DNA of 64,000 nt from NCBI GenBank assembly GCA_946567425.1, contig CAMNXF010000002.1, positions 62,001-126,000 of the forward strand, in the 5' to 3' direction. Origin of the DNA: an uncultured Clostridia bacterium (lineage in GTDB: Bacteria > Bacillota > Clostridia > Oscillospirales > Ruminococcaceae). Positions within the stretch are counted from its first letter, which is position 1. The number at the start of each line of letters is the position of its first letter. A program made the position numbers and the translations under genes. This document shows, in pieces, positions 54,414 through 63,439 of the stretch. Under the pieces are notes generated by a model, which saw nothing but the letters and a program-made list of their open reading frames with translations, was not told the DNA's origin and did not search any database.

Positions 54414-55452
54414 TATTGCTGTCGTCCTCGCTTTCTATCTCCGGTATGCTTTCGTTTGAAAGCATACGCGTTACCTTTCGGCTTAAATATTCTATATAAG
54501 GGATAACCTTGCGGTAATCCAATCTTATCGGTCCTATTATCCCAAGCGAACCCGCGGGCTTGCCGTCCTTGTAGTAGCTTGCGCTCACCATTGCGCCGTT
54601 TGATATCGCGAAAGTACCGTTCTCCTCGCCGAACATAATATTGATACCCGAAAGCGCATCGCCAAGCAGATCTGACAGCTCGCTCTTGCGCTCGATGAAC
54701 TTTATAACGTCCTCCATGGGAAATTCGGTACATGCCAGCAGATTAGCCTCGCCCTTGACCTCCACGGAATCCCTCATCATCTCCTCAGACAGCTCGTACA
54801 CTGCGTGCAGCAGCGGCGCAAGCGACAGCATATAGCCGCCGAGCGCAGCCGTAAGACCGCTGATGTATTCCTCAGACATATTTTCGAGATTAACACCGCG
54901 CAAGTGCTCGTTCAGGAAACGCGTGAAATCCGCCGTCTGCTCGTTGGTCATGTCGAATTCCATTCGGCAGACCTTGTTCTTGATTGCGCCGTTTGAGGCT
55001 ATCAGCAGCAGAACATACATACGCTTTCCTGTCGGTATCACGTCGACCTTTGTAATAACGGAGAATTTGGACGCGTGATTTGTGGATATTGCCGCGCATT
55101 TAGTTATCTCGGCGAGCGCGGTGGACGCGTTCTGGATTATAGCATCGTCGGTGACTGCGCCCTCGTCCAACAGCTTGTCGATCTCGCTTATCTTGTCGGG
55201 ATTTATCGGCTCGGGCGACATAAGGTTCTCGATGTAGTAGCGAAAGCCCTTGTAGGTCGGGACACGCCCCGCGCTTGTATGCGGGTGGTCGAGGTAGCCC
55301 TCCTGCTCAAGAGCCGCCATGGTGTTGCGGATAGTCGCGGAGGAGACCCCGATCTCGGGCTTTTCGGCAAGCGCCTTAGACCCGACGGGCTCACCCGAAC
55401 GGACGTAATCGTCAATGATCGCAGACAATATTTTCGCAGCCCTTTTATCCAC
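54403..55452 (-). CDS. hrcA: Heat-shock repressor HrcA
   Basis: Represses the class I heat-shock genes by binding CIRCE. 349 residues: a winged-helix N-terminus (KILSAIIDDYVRSGEPVGSK, VSSATIRNTMAALEQEGYL, PHTSAGRVPTYKGFRYYI) and a GAF-like dimerisation domain. GTG start with AAGGG upstream. First gene of its operon, preceded by a perfect CIRCE site, so it is self-regulated. Confidence 0.98.
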   Translation of the reverse strand: MDKRAAKILSAIIDDYVRSGEPVGSKALAEKPEIGVSSATIRNTMAALEQEGYLDHPHTSAGRVPTYKGFRYYIENLMSPEPINPDKISEIDKLLDEGAVTDDAIIQNASTALAEITKCAAISTNHASKFSVITKVDVIPTGKRMYVLLLIASNGAIKNKVCRMEFDMTNEQTADFTRFLNEHLRGVNLENMSEEYISGLTAALGGYMLSLAPLLHAVYELSEEMMRDSVEVKGEANLLACTEFPMEDVIKFIERKSELSDLLGDALSGINIMFGEENGTFAISNGAMVSASYYKDGKPAGSLGIIGPIRLDYRKVIPYIEYLSRKVTRMLSNESIPEIESEDDSNNDK

Positions 55453-55498
55453 GCAATCAACCCTTTCCGCCGAGCGTTCCTTAATCGCTTTTAATTGA

Positions 55499-55525
55499 TT
55501 AGCACTCTATCTCCCCGAGTGCTAA
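55499..55525 (-). promoter_or_regulatory. CIRCE operator
   Basis: Perfect TTAGCACTC-9 nt-GAGTGCTAA (55499-55507 and 55517-55525), just downstream of the -10 of the hrcA promoter: the HrcA binding site. Confidence 0.97.
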
Positions 55526-55529
55526 TTAT

Positions 55530-55558
55530 AATTTAACACATTTCTAACGATTTGTCAA
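55530..55558 (-). promoter_or_regulatory. Sigma-A promoter of the hrcA operon
   Basis: TTGACA (55553-55558, minus), 17-nt spacer, TAAATT (55530-55535). The operator begins within the start-site region, giving simple repression. Confidence 0.88.
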
Positions 55559-55727
55559 GGGTTTTTGGAAAAAAACATCACAAACTCGTTATATTTTTTT
55601 AATAATCCATTGTGCAATATTACTACTTTTGCCGAAAAAGGTCAATTTTATACAAAATATCACCCGACTGACAGGCACGAAAACCTCTGTCATTTAATTG
55701 TCCCCGCAGATTTTTTTCGCCGAACGA

Positions 55728-55756
55728 TTGACAAACGAACAAATATATGATATAAT
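55728..55756 (+). promoter_or_regulatory. Sigma-A promoter for the SPL-like radical SAM gene
   Basis: TTGACA (55728-55733), 17-nt spacer, TATAAT (55751-55756). The gap 55559-55727 shows nothing else I can name. Confidence 0.88.
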
Positions 55757-55791
55757 ATTCACATAAATATTTTTAATGAACGGAGAGCGTT

Positions 55792-56655
55792 ATGCACAAG
55801 GTACAGGCAAAGGGAATACTAGGCGCCAAAAACGGAATGAACGTTTACCGCGGCTGCACTCACGGGTGCATTTACTGTGACGCGCGGAGCGACTGCTACA
55901 ATTTCGGGCACGCTTTCGAGGATATCGAAGTCAAGGAGAACGCTCCCGAGCTGCTCGAAAAGGCGCTGAAAGCAAAACGGCGGCGCTGTATGATCGGCAC
56001 GGGCGCGATGTGCGACCCGTACCTCCACGCGGAACGGGAGCTGAGGATAACGCGGCTTTGTCTGGAGATTATTGACAAATACGGATTCGGGGTGACGGTG
56101 CTAACCAAGTCCGATCTGATAATGCGCGATATTGACCTGCTGGAGAAGATCAACCGCGAAACAAAAGCGGTCGTTCAGATGACACTCACGACCGCCGACG
56201 AGGGTCTTTGCCGAATAGTCGAGCCGAACGTCTGCACGACGGCGCGTCGGCTGGAGGTTCTGCTCGAGATGAAAAAGCGAGGCATACCGACCGTTATCTG
56301 GTTCACGCCGCAGCTTCCCTATATAAATGACACCGTTGAGAACGTACATTCAATAGTCGAAATGGGCGCAAAAGCGGACGTGCGCGGGATAATTACGTTC
56401 GGAATGGGACTTACGCTACGAAGCGGTGACCGCGAGCATTATTACGCGCAGCTCGATAGGCATTTTCCGGGGCTGAAAGAGCGCTATATCCGCGAATTCG
56501 GCGACCGCTACGAGATACCCTGCCCCAATGGGAGGGAGCTTTGGGAAGCGTTTGTCGTTGGATGCGAACGACACGGCATAGAGTGGCGGCAAGAGCGGAT
56601 ATTCGCCTATCTGAACGAATTCCCCGAACCCGAGCAGCTTACATTGGAATTTTAA
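55792..56655 (+). CDS. SPL-family radical SAM protein
   Basis: 287 residues of the SplB/Rv2578c-like group: NVYRGCTHGCIYCDARSDCY with CxxxCxxC (C23, C27, C30), IGTGAMCDPY, TVLTKSDLIMRD and VQMTLTTADEGLCRIVEPN. SplB repairs spore photoproduct, but this subgroup is broad and lacks evidence for that substrate, so only a 4Fe-4S/SAM radical enzyme can be claimed. GGAG upstream of the ATG. Monocistronic. Confidence 0.88.
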   Translation: MHKVQAKGILGAKNGMNVYRGCTHGCIYCDARSDCYNFGHAFEDIEVKENAPELLEKALKAKRRRCMIGTGAMCDPYLHAERELRITRLCLEIIDKYGFGVTVLTKSDLIMRDIDLLEKINRETKAVVQMTLTTADEGLCRIVEPNVCTTARRLEVLLEMKKRGIPTVIWFTPQLPYINDTVENVHSIVEMGAKADVRGIITFGMGLTLRSGDREHYYAQLDRHFPGLKERYIREFGDRYEIPCPNGRELWEAFVVGCERHGIEWRQERIFAYLNEFPEPEQLTLEF

Positions 56656-56716
56656 GGAAAAGATATCACAAAAACTTTAAAACAAATTACAATTAGTTAC
56701 AATTCAACAAATTCAC

Positions 56717-56745
56717 TTGACAAACGAAAAAAAATGACATATAAT
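56717..56745 (+). promoter_or_regulatory. Sigma-A promoter for the amidase-fold lipoprotein
   Basis: TTGACA (56717-56722), 17-nt spacer, TATAAT (56740-56745). Confidence 0.85.
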
Positions 56746-56791
56746 TATTATGTTAAGTTATTAACTAATGACATCACAGGAGGACGACGGT

Positions 56792-58180
56792 TTGAAAAAA
56801 TTTTTTGCAATATTTTTACTCATTATTTATATTATAAGTTCTACCGCGTGCGACACTGCTGATTTTCCAAGCGCTACCGTTGGTTCCGCAGACGATTATG
56901 TCAATTCCGTGGGCGTTCCCGACGATTACTTTAATTTGCCCGATGATTCCACGGCAGAGCCGGACGAAACGTCAAAGGTCTCGTCCGAAAGCACGGACAT
57001 TTCGGTAGGCTCCGATGCGCCGACGGCAAACGCCGCGGCCGACCCCAACAGCAGCTTCGAATTTGTTGACGATACTCACGAATGGAAAGGTGACAACTTC
57101 ATCTATAATCCTAACTCTGTTGACACGACCTTTTATCAGCGCTACTACGGCGATTTCTCGTGGTCGGACGAGGCAAGGACGCTCTGGACGGGAATAAGCA
57201 GCGTACAGCCCAAGGAGAAATATGACCCCGACGCTGCCGTGGCATACGGAAAAAAATACTGGAACGACCATGTGGGGCTGTGTGCTGAATTTATTTCAAG
57301 ATGCCTTACTGCGGGCGGCATTACCGAATTCACCACCAGTTCAACGTCAATTACCATGCAGCTGCTGAATTCGCGGCTGGGCTTCGGGCAGTTCATTACA
57401 TACGACAAAAGCGATCACACCATAATAATGCCCGAATACGCCCGCCCCGGCGACGTTGTGCAGATATTCTGCTCATACGAGGGAACGCTGATACATTCGC
57501 TGCTTATGGTCGGTACAAGCGAGCGCGGCAGACTTAAGGCAGTGTGTCACAACTTTGCAAACGACGGAGTATACGAATTCAAGATTGACTACATGAACGA
57601 CCCTTGCTATGACTGCTATACCGAGACCGTGGAGGTGTTTTTCTACCATTTCTACCGCGACGATGACGAGGGACTTCCCGACGAGGTTGTCAACAACAGG
57701 GATATTCTGCTGTGGGAGGATCGCGGCTATAACATCGCGGGCGAAGAATACGACCGCGTCGCGGCACTGAAGTACGCTATTGACCACCCCAAGGACGGCG
57801 TCGGCGCAAACGGCGCGGAACACACCTCGGCTATACTGCAGGAGGGCGGTCTTTCTATCGGTTATCCCATTCAATCGGCGATGTTTTTGCAGCTCCTGAA
57901 ATCGCACCTCGGCTCGGCACAATCGCTGCCCATAAACCCGAACAGGACTGTCACGCTCCCCGACTGCGCCGTTGCGGGCGATATATGCTTTGTCTACTGC
58001 CCCGACGACGGGGTAATGTTCAGTTCGTTCGCCGTCGCGGGAAAGGACGAATACGGACGTATGATCGCTCATTCCTACGATCTTGTGAACGACGGAGCGT
58101 CGGCATTCAAGATCGAGAGTCTCTGCCCCGGCTGCGGCTGCGAAATCGGCGAAGTCGTGCTTTATCATTTCGACGATTAA
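56792..58180 (+). CDS. Secreted lipoprotein with tandem amidase-like domains, the second degenerate
   Basis: 463 residues from a TTG with AGGAGG 8 nt upstream (an in-frame ATG at 56768 would include the SD). The signal peptide ends STAC, a lipobox-like site with C20. After an acidic Ser/Thr linker, repeat 1 (about 147-286) is amidase_6-like: AAVAYGKKYWNDHVGLCAEF with candidate nucleophile C164 and H235 in TLIHSLLMVG. Repeat 2 (about 320-460) keeps the fold pattern and the YHF end but has N or G in place of Cys and Ser in place of His. Probably acts on cell wall or binds it. Confidence 0.75.
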   Translation: MKKFFAIFLLIIYIISSTACDTADFPSATVGSADDYVNSVGVPDDYFNLPDDSTAEPDETSKVSSESTDISVGSDAPTANAAADPNSSFEFVDDTHEWKGDNFIYNPNSVDTTFYQRYYGDFSWSDEARTLWTGISSVQPKEKYDPDAAVAYGKKYWNDHVGLCAEFISRCLTAGGITEFTTSSTSITMQLLNSRLGFGQFITYDKSDHTIIMPEYARPGDVVQIFCSYEGTLIHSLLMVGTSERGRLKAVCHNFANDGVYEFKIDYMNDPCYDCYTETVEVFFYHFYRDDDEGLPDEVVNNRDILLWEDRGYNIAGEEYDRVAALKYAIDHPKDGVGANGAEHTSAILQEGGLSIGYPIQSAMFLQLLKSHLGSAQSLPINPNRTVTLPDCAVAGDICFVYCPDDGVMFSSFAVAGKDEYGRMIAHSYDLVNDGASAFKIESLCPGCGCEIGEVVLYHFDD

Positions 58181-58184
58181 AAAA

Positions 58185-58222
58185 TCCGCTGTTCCATTTC
58201 GGAGCAGCGGACTTCTTTATTT
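58185..58222 (+). terminator. Terminator after the amidase-fold lipoprotein
   Basis: TCCGCTG/CAGCGGA stem (58185-58191 with 58205-58211) then CTTCTTTATTTAA. Convergent gpmI ends at 58232 and may use the same hairpin in reverse (TTTTTTAA follows on the minus strand). Confidence 0.75.
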
Positions 58223-58231
58223 AATTAAGCC

Positions 58232-59803
58232 TTATATCATTGACGGCTGCCAGCAATCGGGAGCGGTCAGCCCGAACATCTTTACAACGGTAGGCGCGAC
58301 GTTGGACAAGCCGTAATTGCCGTCCTTGATAGTGTACTTCACGTCCTTGTCGTAGATGATGAACGGAACGGGATTGAGCGAGTGCGCAGTGCGCACCTGA
58401 ATGTCACCCTTCTTGTTTTTCTCAAGCATCTCGTCTGCGTTGCCGTGGTCGGCAGTCACGAGCATGGTAACGCCCTCCTCGTCGCAGACTTTCTTTAAAC
58501 GCGCGAGACCGATATCGACGCTCTCCACGCCGATGATCGTAGCCTCCATAGAACCCGTATGTCCGACCATATCGCCGTTCGGGAAGTTACAGCGCAGGAA
58601 GTCGTACTTCCTGGACTTGATAGCTTCGATAAGGTCGTCAACGATGTCGGCGGACTTCATCCACGGGCGCTCGTCAAAGCTCACCTTGTCAGAGGGTATT
58701 TCCTTGAACGTCTCCAGCTCCTCGGAGAATTTGCCGCTACGGTTGCCGTTCCAGAAATAGGTAACGTGACCGTACTTCTGCGTTTCCGAAACCGCGTACT
58801 GCCGCAGACCCGCCGCCACAAGCACCTCGGAGAGCGTGTCGTGTATCTCGGGCGGAGCAACGAGAAAACGCGCGGGGAGCTTCAAATCGCCGTCGTATTG
58901 CAGCATACCGGCATAGCAAACGTCGGGCTTCTTTCCTCTGTTAAAGTAATCGAACTCGTCCATATCGAACGCCATAGACAGCTCGATAGCGCGGTCGCCG
59001 CGGAAGTTGTACAGCACAACGCTGTCGCCGTCAATGATTTTGCCTACGGGCACGCCGTTCTCGGCTATAACAAACCCCGGGAGGTTCTGGTCGTCAGCCT
59101 TGCCAAGCTCTGTACGGTAGGTCTGAACAGCCTCAGTCGCGGAGGCAAACTGTCTGCCCTCGCCCTTAACGTGGATATTCCAGCCGCGCTCGACCATAGC
59201 CCAATCCGCCTGATAGCGATCCATTGTGATAGTCATACGTCCGCCGCCCGAAGCGATCCTGCCGTCAAACGAGCCGTCGTTCAGTTCCTTAAGAACATCC
59301 TCAAGCTGCCCGATATAGTTCAGCGCGGAATCGGACGGAACATCGCGCCCGTCAAGCAGAACATGAACGCGAGCCTTCTTTGCGCCGTCAGCCTTAGCCT
59401 TTTTCAGCATATTGAACAGGTGGGAAATATTCGAGTGAACGTTGCCGTCGGAGAGCAAGCCGATAAAGTGCAGCGTGCTGTCCTTTGCGTTAACGTTCCC
59501 GACGATCTCTTTCCAAGCGGACGAATCGTACATCTTGCCGCTCTCAATGCTCTCGTTGACGAGCTTTGCGCCCTGAGAGTATATCTGTCCGCAGCCGAGC
59601 GCGTTGTGTCCGACCTCGGAGTTGCCCATATCGTCGTCGGTCGGCAATCCTACCGCGTCGCCGTGCGCCTTAAGGCGCGTGTTCGGGCAGTTGGCGAGCA
59701 GCCAGTCAAAAGTGGGCGTGTTCGCCTCGGTAACGGCGTCGCCAAGCCCCGTCTTGGAGTAGCCAACGCCATCCATTACAACCAATAAAACAGGTTTAGC
59801 CAT
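58232..59803 (-). CDS. gpmI: 2,3-bisphosphoglycerate-independent phosphoglycerate mutase
   Basis: Interconverts 3- and 2-phosphoglycerate using two Mn ions and a phosphoserine. 523 residues from the ATG at 59803 (GAAAGGA upstream); the longer open frame upstream overlaps the membrane gene. PVLLVVMDGVGYS metal site, DDMGNSEVGHNALGCG with the catalytic Ser, LLSDGNVHS, HVLLDGRDVPSDSAL, CNFPNGDMVGHTG and VTADHGNADEM. Last gene of the glycolytic cluster, supplying enolase. Confidence 0.97.
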   Translation of the reverse strand: MAKPVLLVVMDGVGYSKTGLGDAVTEANTPTFDWLLANCPNTRLKAHGDAVGLPTDDDMGNSEVGHNALGCGQIYSQGAKLVNESIESGKMYDSSAWKEIVGNVNAKDSTLHFIGLLSDGNVHSNISHLFNMLKKAKADGAKKARVHVLLDGRDVPSDSALNYIGQLEDVLKELNDGSFDGRIASGGGRMTITMDRYQADWAMVERGWNIHVKGEGRQFASATEAVQTYRTELGKADDQNLPGFVIAENGVPVGKIIDGDSVVLYNFRGDRAIELSMAFDMDEFDYFNRGKKPDVCYAGMLQYDGDLKLPARFLVAPPEIHDTLSEVLVAAGLRQYAVSETQKYGHVTYFWNGNRSGKFSEELETFKEIPSDKVSFDERPWMKSADIVDDLIEAIKSRKYDFLRCNFPNGDMVGHTGSMEATIIGVESVDIGLARLKKVCDEEGVTMLVTADHGNADEMLEKNKKGDIQVRTAHSLNPVPFIIYDKDVKYTIKDGNYGLSNVAPTVVKMFGLTAPDCWQPSMI

Positions 59804-60311
59804 TATAATTTTCCTTTCGAATTGATATAACGCGCTTATTATAGCAAACGCATGCCATAAGCGCGAGAGAAACCGCGAATAACGGGAGCAGCAACATATC
59901 GAGAAAACGCACCGTGTGTTCATGATAGCCCGCCAAAGCAACGCCATGTCCCCCCTCCGCGGCAGCCATTAACCGCGCGCAAACGGTCGGGACGATACCC
60001 TTGACAAGTCTGTCCGTCACGAACGCACACACCGCGAAAGCCGCCGTGCCTATGCACAGTCCGCTGTCCGAGCGCTTTTTCAGCAAGTTATCCAGCACTA
60101 TCACCGCCGTCGAAAAAATCAGCGTTGACAAGATAATAACGGGCGAGTATATGCGCGGAACCTCAGTTGGAAAGCTCATACTCATATCCGAATATCCGCG
60201 TATCCAATATTCGTACTGCATAAAATATCCCGCAAGGAACAGCACACAGTATGCCGCCATAAGCCACAGAGATATATTCAGCATTACGGCCGAGCGTTTT
60301 TCATCATTCAT
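59796..60311 (-). CDS. Unrecognised four-helix membrane protein in the glycolytic cluster
   Basis: 171 residues with four hydrophobic segments (about 10-30, 55-75, 85-105, 135-158). No motif recognised. GGGGGCTGCA precedes the ATG. It overlaps gpmI by 8 nt and lies 17 nt after tpiA, so it is translated from the same mRNA. A role in sugar metabolism is not implied by sequence. Confidence 0.65.
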   Translation of the reverse strand: MNDEKRSAVMLNISLWLMAAYCVLFLAGYFMQYEYWIRGYSDMSMSFPTEVPRIYSPVIILSTLIFSTAVIVLDNLLKKRSDSGLCIGTAAFAVCAFVTDRLVKGIVPTVCARLMAAAEGGHGVALAGYHEHTVRFLDMLLLPLFAVSLALMACVCYNKRVISIRKENYNG

Positions 60312-60328
60312 TGCAGCCCCCTATAAAA

Positions 60329-61102
60329 TCAACCGTTCTCCGCTGCCTTGATGATTACGGTGAAGTCCTGAGCCTTAAGCGACGCGCCGCCGATAAGACC
60401 ACCGTCAACGTTGGTCTTGGAGACAAGCTCCTCGGCGTTCTTCGCGTTCATCGAGCCGCCGTACTGAATGGTAACAGCCTCGGCAACGTCCTCGCTGTAC
60501 AACTTCGCGAGCTGAGCACGGATAAACGCGCAGACCTCCTCCGCCTGCTCCGCGGTCGCGGTCTTGCCCGTGCCGATAGCCCAGACGGGCTCATACGCGA
60601 TAACGCACTTCTTTACGTCCTCTGCGGAGACCGCGAAGAAATCAAGCTTGATCTGGCGCGCGATGACCTCCTCGGTGATGTTGCATTCGCGCTCCCAGAG
60701 CAGTTCACCGACGCATACTATCGGCTTCAAGCCCGCAGCCAGCGCCGCCTTGGTGCGCTTGTTGACGGTCTCGTCGGTCTCGTTGAAATACTGACGGCGC
60801 TCGGAGTGACCGAGAACGACGTACTCAACGCCCATTTCCGCGAGCATATCCGCCGAGATCTCACCCGTGAACGCGCCGCTCTTCTCAAAGTGGCAGTTCT
60901 CCGCGCCGATCTTGATGTTCGTGCCCTCGGTCGCGGCAAGCGCGGTCTCAAGGTTCGTAAACGGTACGCACGCCACTATCTCAACGCTCTTGACATCCGC
61001 AACGAGGGGCTTCAGCTCCTCAAGCAGAGCCTTTGCCTCGGGACGGGTCTTGTTCATCTTCCAGTTGCCCGCGATAATTGCTTTTCTTGCGTTCTTCTTC
61101 AT
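60329..61102 (-). CDS. tpiA: Triose-phosphate isomerase
   Basis: 257 residues from the ATG at 61102 (AAGGAG 10 nt upstream): IIAGNWKMNK, GHSERRQYF with catalytic His, VIAYEPVWAIGTGKTA with catalytic Glu and QYGGSMNAKNA near the phosphate loop. It interconverts dihydroxyacetone phosphate and glyceraldehyde-3-phosphate. It follows the pentapeptide gene so closely that their ends almost touch (stop at 61104). Confidence 0.98.
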   Translation of the reverse strand: MKKNARKAIIAGNWKMNKTRPEAKALLEELKPLVADVKSVEIVACVPFTNLETALAATEGTNIKIGAENCHFEKSGAFTGEISADMLAEMGVEYVVLGHSERRQYFNETDETVNKRTKAALAAGLKPIVCVGELLWERECNITEEVIARQIKLDFFAVSAEDVKKCVIAYEPVWAIGTGKTATAEQAEEVCAFIRAQLAKLYSEDVAEAVTIQYGGSMNAKNAEELVSKTNVDGGLIGGASLKAQDFTVIIKAAENG

Positions 61103-61103
61103 A

Positions 61104-61511
61104 TTACCCATTCTCCTTATGATTGTTTTTGTAAAATTCAATAAGCTCCGAAATATCATAGCCGTTGACCATCATTCCGTCAAGCTTGCAGTCGTTGACT
61201 TCCATGCCCGAAAGGTCGCAGCCCTCAAAAGCGGCTCCACGCAATTTTACACCCTCAAACGCCGCGCCGCATAAGCTCGAACGCTCGAAAGCCGCGCCCG
61301 ACAGGTTGACCTCTTCAAAGTGACAGCCGCTCATATCGGAGCTTGCGAAATTATTTCCCGTAAGATTGGTCTGCTCAAAGCAACAGCCTTCAAAGTCGCA
61401 CTCCGAAACAACGGCGCAGACCTTGGAGGTCTTTATCTCCGCGTTGCCGTCGGTAAGTTTCATTACGGTGCAGTCGGTCATACGCTCTATTTTCTCATTG
61501 CTTATATTCAT
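61104..61511 (-). CDS. Pentapeptide-repeat protein between pgk and tpiA
   Basis: 135 residues from the ATG at 61511 (AAAGGA upstream). Residues about 38-115 read as A(D/N)LxG-type pentapeptides (FEGCC FEQTN LTGNN FASSD MSGCH FEEVN LSGAA), which fold as a right-handed beta-helix. Such proteins can mimic DNA (gyrase protection) or scaffold other proteins; here the role is unknown. Many Cys residues (about 8) are notable for so short a protein. Co-transcribed with pgk and tpiA. Confidence 0.85.
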   Translation of the reverse strand: MNISNEKIERMTDCTVMKLTDGNAEIKTSKVCAVVSECDFEGCCFEQTNLTGNNFASSDMSGCHFEEVNLSGAAFERSSLCGAAFEGVKLRGAAFEGCDLSGMEVNDCKLDGMMVNGYDISELIEFYKNNHKENG

Positions 61512-61565
61512 CTGATTTCCTTTCAACAGGTGAATAGGGCGAATTACTCCGCCCTATTGCTTTGA

Positions 61566-62786
61566 TTACTTATCCTGAATAGCGTCGATGCCGGGCAGAC
61601 CCTTGCCCTCGAGGTACTCCAGAGAAGCGCCGCCGCCCGTGGAAATGTGGCTCATCTTGTCGGAGAAGCCGAGCTGTACGACAGCCGCAGCGGAGTCGCC
61701 GCCGCCAATGATTGTGGTAGCGTCAGCCTCTGCCATACCCTTAGCGACTGCGATAGTACCCTTTGCGAGTATCGGGTTCTCGAATACGCCCATCGGGCCG
61801 TTCCATACTACGGTCTTAGCGGACTTGACCTCGTTCGCGAACAGCTCCATAGTCTTGGGACCGATGTCAAGGCCCTCCATATCGGCGGGTATCTTGTCGC
61901 TGTCAACAGTGGAAACCTCGATCGGAGCGTCAATCGGGTCGGGGAAGCCTGCCGCGATCGTGGTATCAATCGGGAGCAGCAGCTTCTTGCCGTTCTTCTC
62001 AGCCTTTGCGATCATCTCTTTGCAGTAGTCGATCTTCTCGTCGTCAACCAGAGACTTGCCGACTTCCTTGCCCTGTGCCTTGAGGAACGTGTAAGCCATA
62101 CCGCCGCCGATAATGAGCGTATCGCACTTTTCAAGCAGATTGGAAATAACGTTCAGCTTATCCGCTACCTTTGCGCCGCCGAGTACGGCAACGAACGGTC
62201 TCTCGGGGCTCTCAACAGCGTTGCCGAGGAACTCGATCTCCTTGTTCATCAGGTAACCGACAGCGGTCTCCTTGACAAACTTGGTAACGCCCACCGTGGA
62301 AGCGTGCGCTCTGTGAGAAGAACCGAAAGCGTCCATAACGAAGATCTCGCCGTTTACGAGGTCTGCAAGCTCCTTTGAGAAGCCCTCGCCGTTCTTGGTC
62401 TCGTCCGCACCGCGGAAACGCGTGTTCTCCAGAACTACGATGTCACCGTCGTTCATTTCAGCAACAGCCTTCTTTGCATTTTCGCCGACAACGGTATCGT
62501 CGGGAGCAAAGGTAACCTTCGCCTTAACCAGCTCCGCCAGTCTGTCGGCAGCGGGCTTGAGGGAGAACTTAGCCTCGGGACCGTTCTTCGGCTTGCCGAG
62601 GTGCGAGCAAAGAACGACCTTAGCGCCGTTCTCAGTCAGCTTGTTAATGGTGGGCAGAGCCGCCGTAATTCTGTTGTCGTTGGTGATCTTGCCGTCCTTG
62701 AGCGGAACGTTGAAATCAACGCGTACAAGGACAAACTTGCCCTTGACATTCAAATCTTCCACATTCTTCTTGTTGAGCTTAGCCAT
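61566..62786 (-). CDS. pgk: Phosphoglycerate kinase
   Basis: 406 residues: [21 protein letters not shown] (substrate site), [43 protein letters not shown] and the ATP loop [11 protein letters not shown] near the end. It makes ATP from 1,3-bisphosphoglycerate. SD GAAAGGA. First gene of pgk-(pentapeptide)-tpiA-(membrane)-gpmI; no gap gene is visible upstream. Confidence 0.99.
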   Translation of the reverse strand: MAKLNKKNVEDLNVKGKFVLVRVDFNVPLKDGKITNDNRITAALPTINKLTENGAKVVLCSHLGKPKNGPEAKFSLKPAADRLAELVKAKVTFAPDDTVVGENAKKAVAEMNDGDIVVLENTRFRGADETKNGEGFSKELADLVNGEIFVMDAFGSSHRAHASTVGVTKFVKETAVGYLMNKEIEFLGNAVESPERPFVAVLGGAKVADKLNVISNLLEKCDTLIIGGGMAYTFLKAQGKEVGKSLVDDEKIDYCKEMIAKAEKNGKKLLLPIDTTIAAGFPDPIDAPIEVSTVDSDKIPADMEGLDIGPKTMELFANEVKSAKTVVWNGPMGVFENPILAKGTIAVAKGMAEADATTIIGGGDSAAAVVQLGFSDKMSHISTGGGASLEYLEGKGLPGIDAIQDK

Positions 62787-62859
62787 AATAATTATTTCCT
62801 TTCATAAATGAAATTTGCCAAAATTTGCCAAATGACAAAACTTTGACTATCTACTATAT

Positions 62860-62888
62860 ATTGTACAATATTTGGTTAAAATTTTCAA
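62860..62888 (-). promoter_or_regulatory. Promoter of the glycolytic cluster
   Basis: TTGAAA (62883-62888, minus), 17-nt spacer, TACAAT (62860-62865). The leader contains a short direct repeat (TTTGGCAAAT twice, about 62806-62832), possibly a regulator site. Confidence 0.7.
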
Positions 62889-62933
62889 GTATTTTTTAGC
62901 GATTATATAGAAATATTTTCAAAAAGCATAGCA

Positions 62934-62960
62934 AAAGCGCCGAACCCTCGGGCTCGGCGC
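62934..62960 (-). terminator. Terminator of the terminal membrane-protein pair
   Basis: Minus-strand stem GCGCCGA/TCGGCGC (62954-62960 with 62937-62943) followed by TTTTGC, just beyond the stop at 62966. Confidence 0.8.
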
Positions 62961-62965
62961 AATTT

Positions 62966-63439
62966 TCACGATTTCTTTTTTTCGTGGGTGAACAAAGCCC
63001 CGACCGTCAAGGTAACGCCCAAAGCTATCAGCAGCATAGGCGCGGTATATCTGAGCAGTTCGCCGATATAGTAGGACAATTCCTCGAGGGTACTTACGTA
63101 CAAAGTAGTGTATACTCCGAGGAACGTTACAACGCCCCACGTCAGAACCGCCGCAGCTGACGCGCCCGTAACGAATTTCCAACGCTTAAAACTGCCGACG
63201 CTCGAAACCAGAACGCCGCCGCAGTACGTTATCACTGCGAAAAGCAGCACTGTGAGCAAATAAGAAAACCAAGTATTTTCAAGCATATACCAGCCCGAAT
63301 GCAGTTCTCTTATACACAACATCGCAGCGGGTATCATAATAAGGCTCGCTATTACACGGATATGCTTTTTTTCAAAAGCCTTGCGTACCGCGGCTGTAAA
63401 CAACTCTCCCACCCTGTTATTTTCAAAATTGCTTGTCAT
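62966..63439 (-). CDS. Unrecognised membrane protein
   Basis: 157 residues from the ATG at 63439 (a TTG six codons earlier is possible). Four hydrophobic segments (about 28-42, 57-77, 86-110, 129-150). No motif recognised. It overlaps the end of the next upstream gene by 17 nt. The two resemble each other in layout (short basic N-terminus, four helices), which suggests a paired membrane complex. Confidence 0.65.
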   Translation of the reverse strand: MTSNFENNRVGELFTAAVRKAFEKKHIRVIASLIMIPAAMLCIRELHSGWYMLENTWFSYLLTVLLFAVITYCGGVLVSSVGSFKRWKFVTGASAAAVLTWGVVTFLGVYTTLYVSTLEELSYYIGELLRYTAPMLLIALGVTLTVGALFTHEKKKS

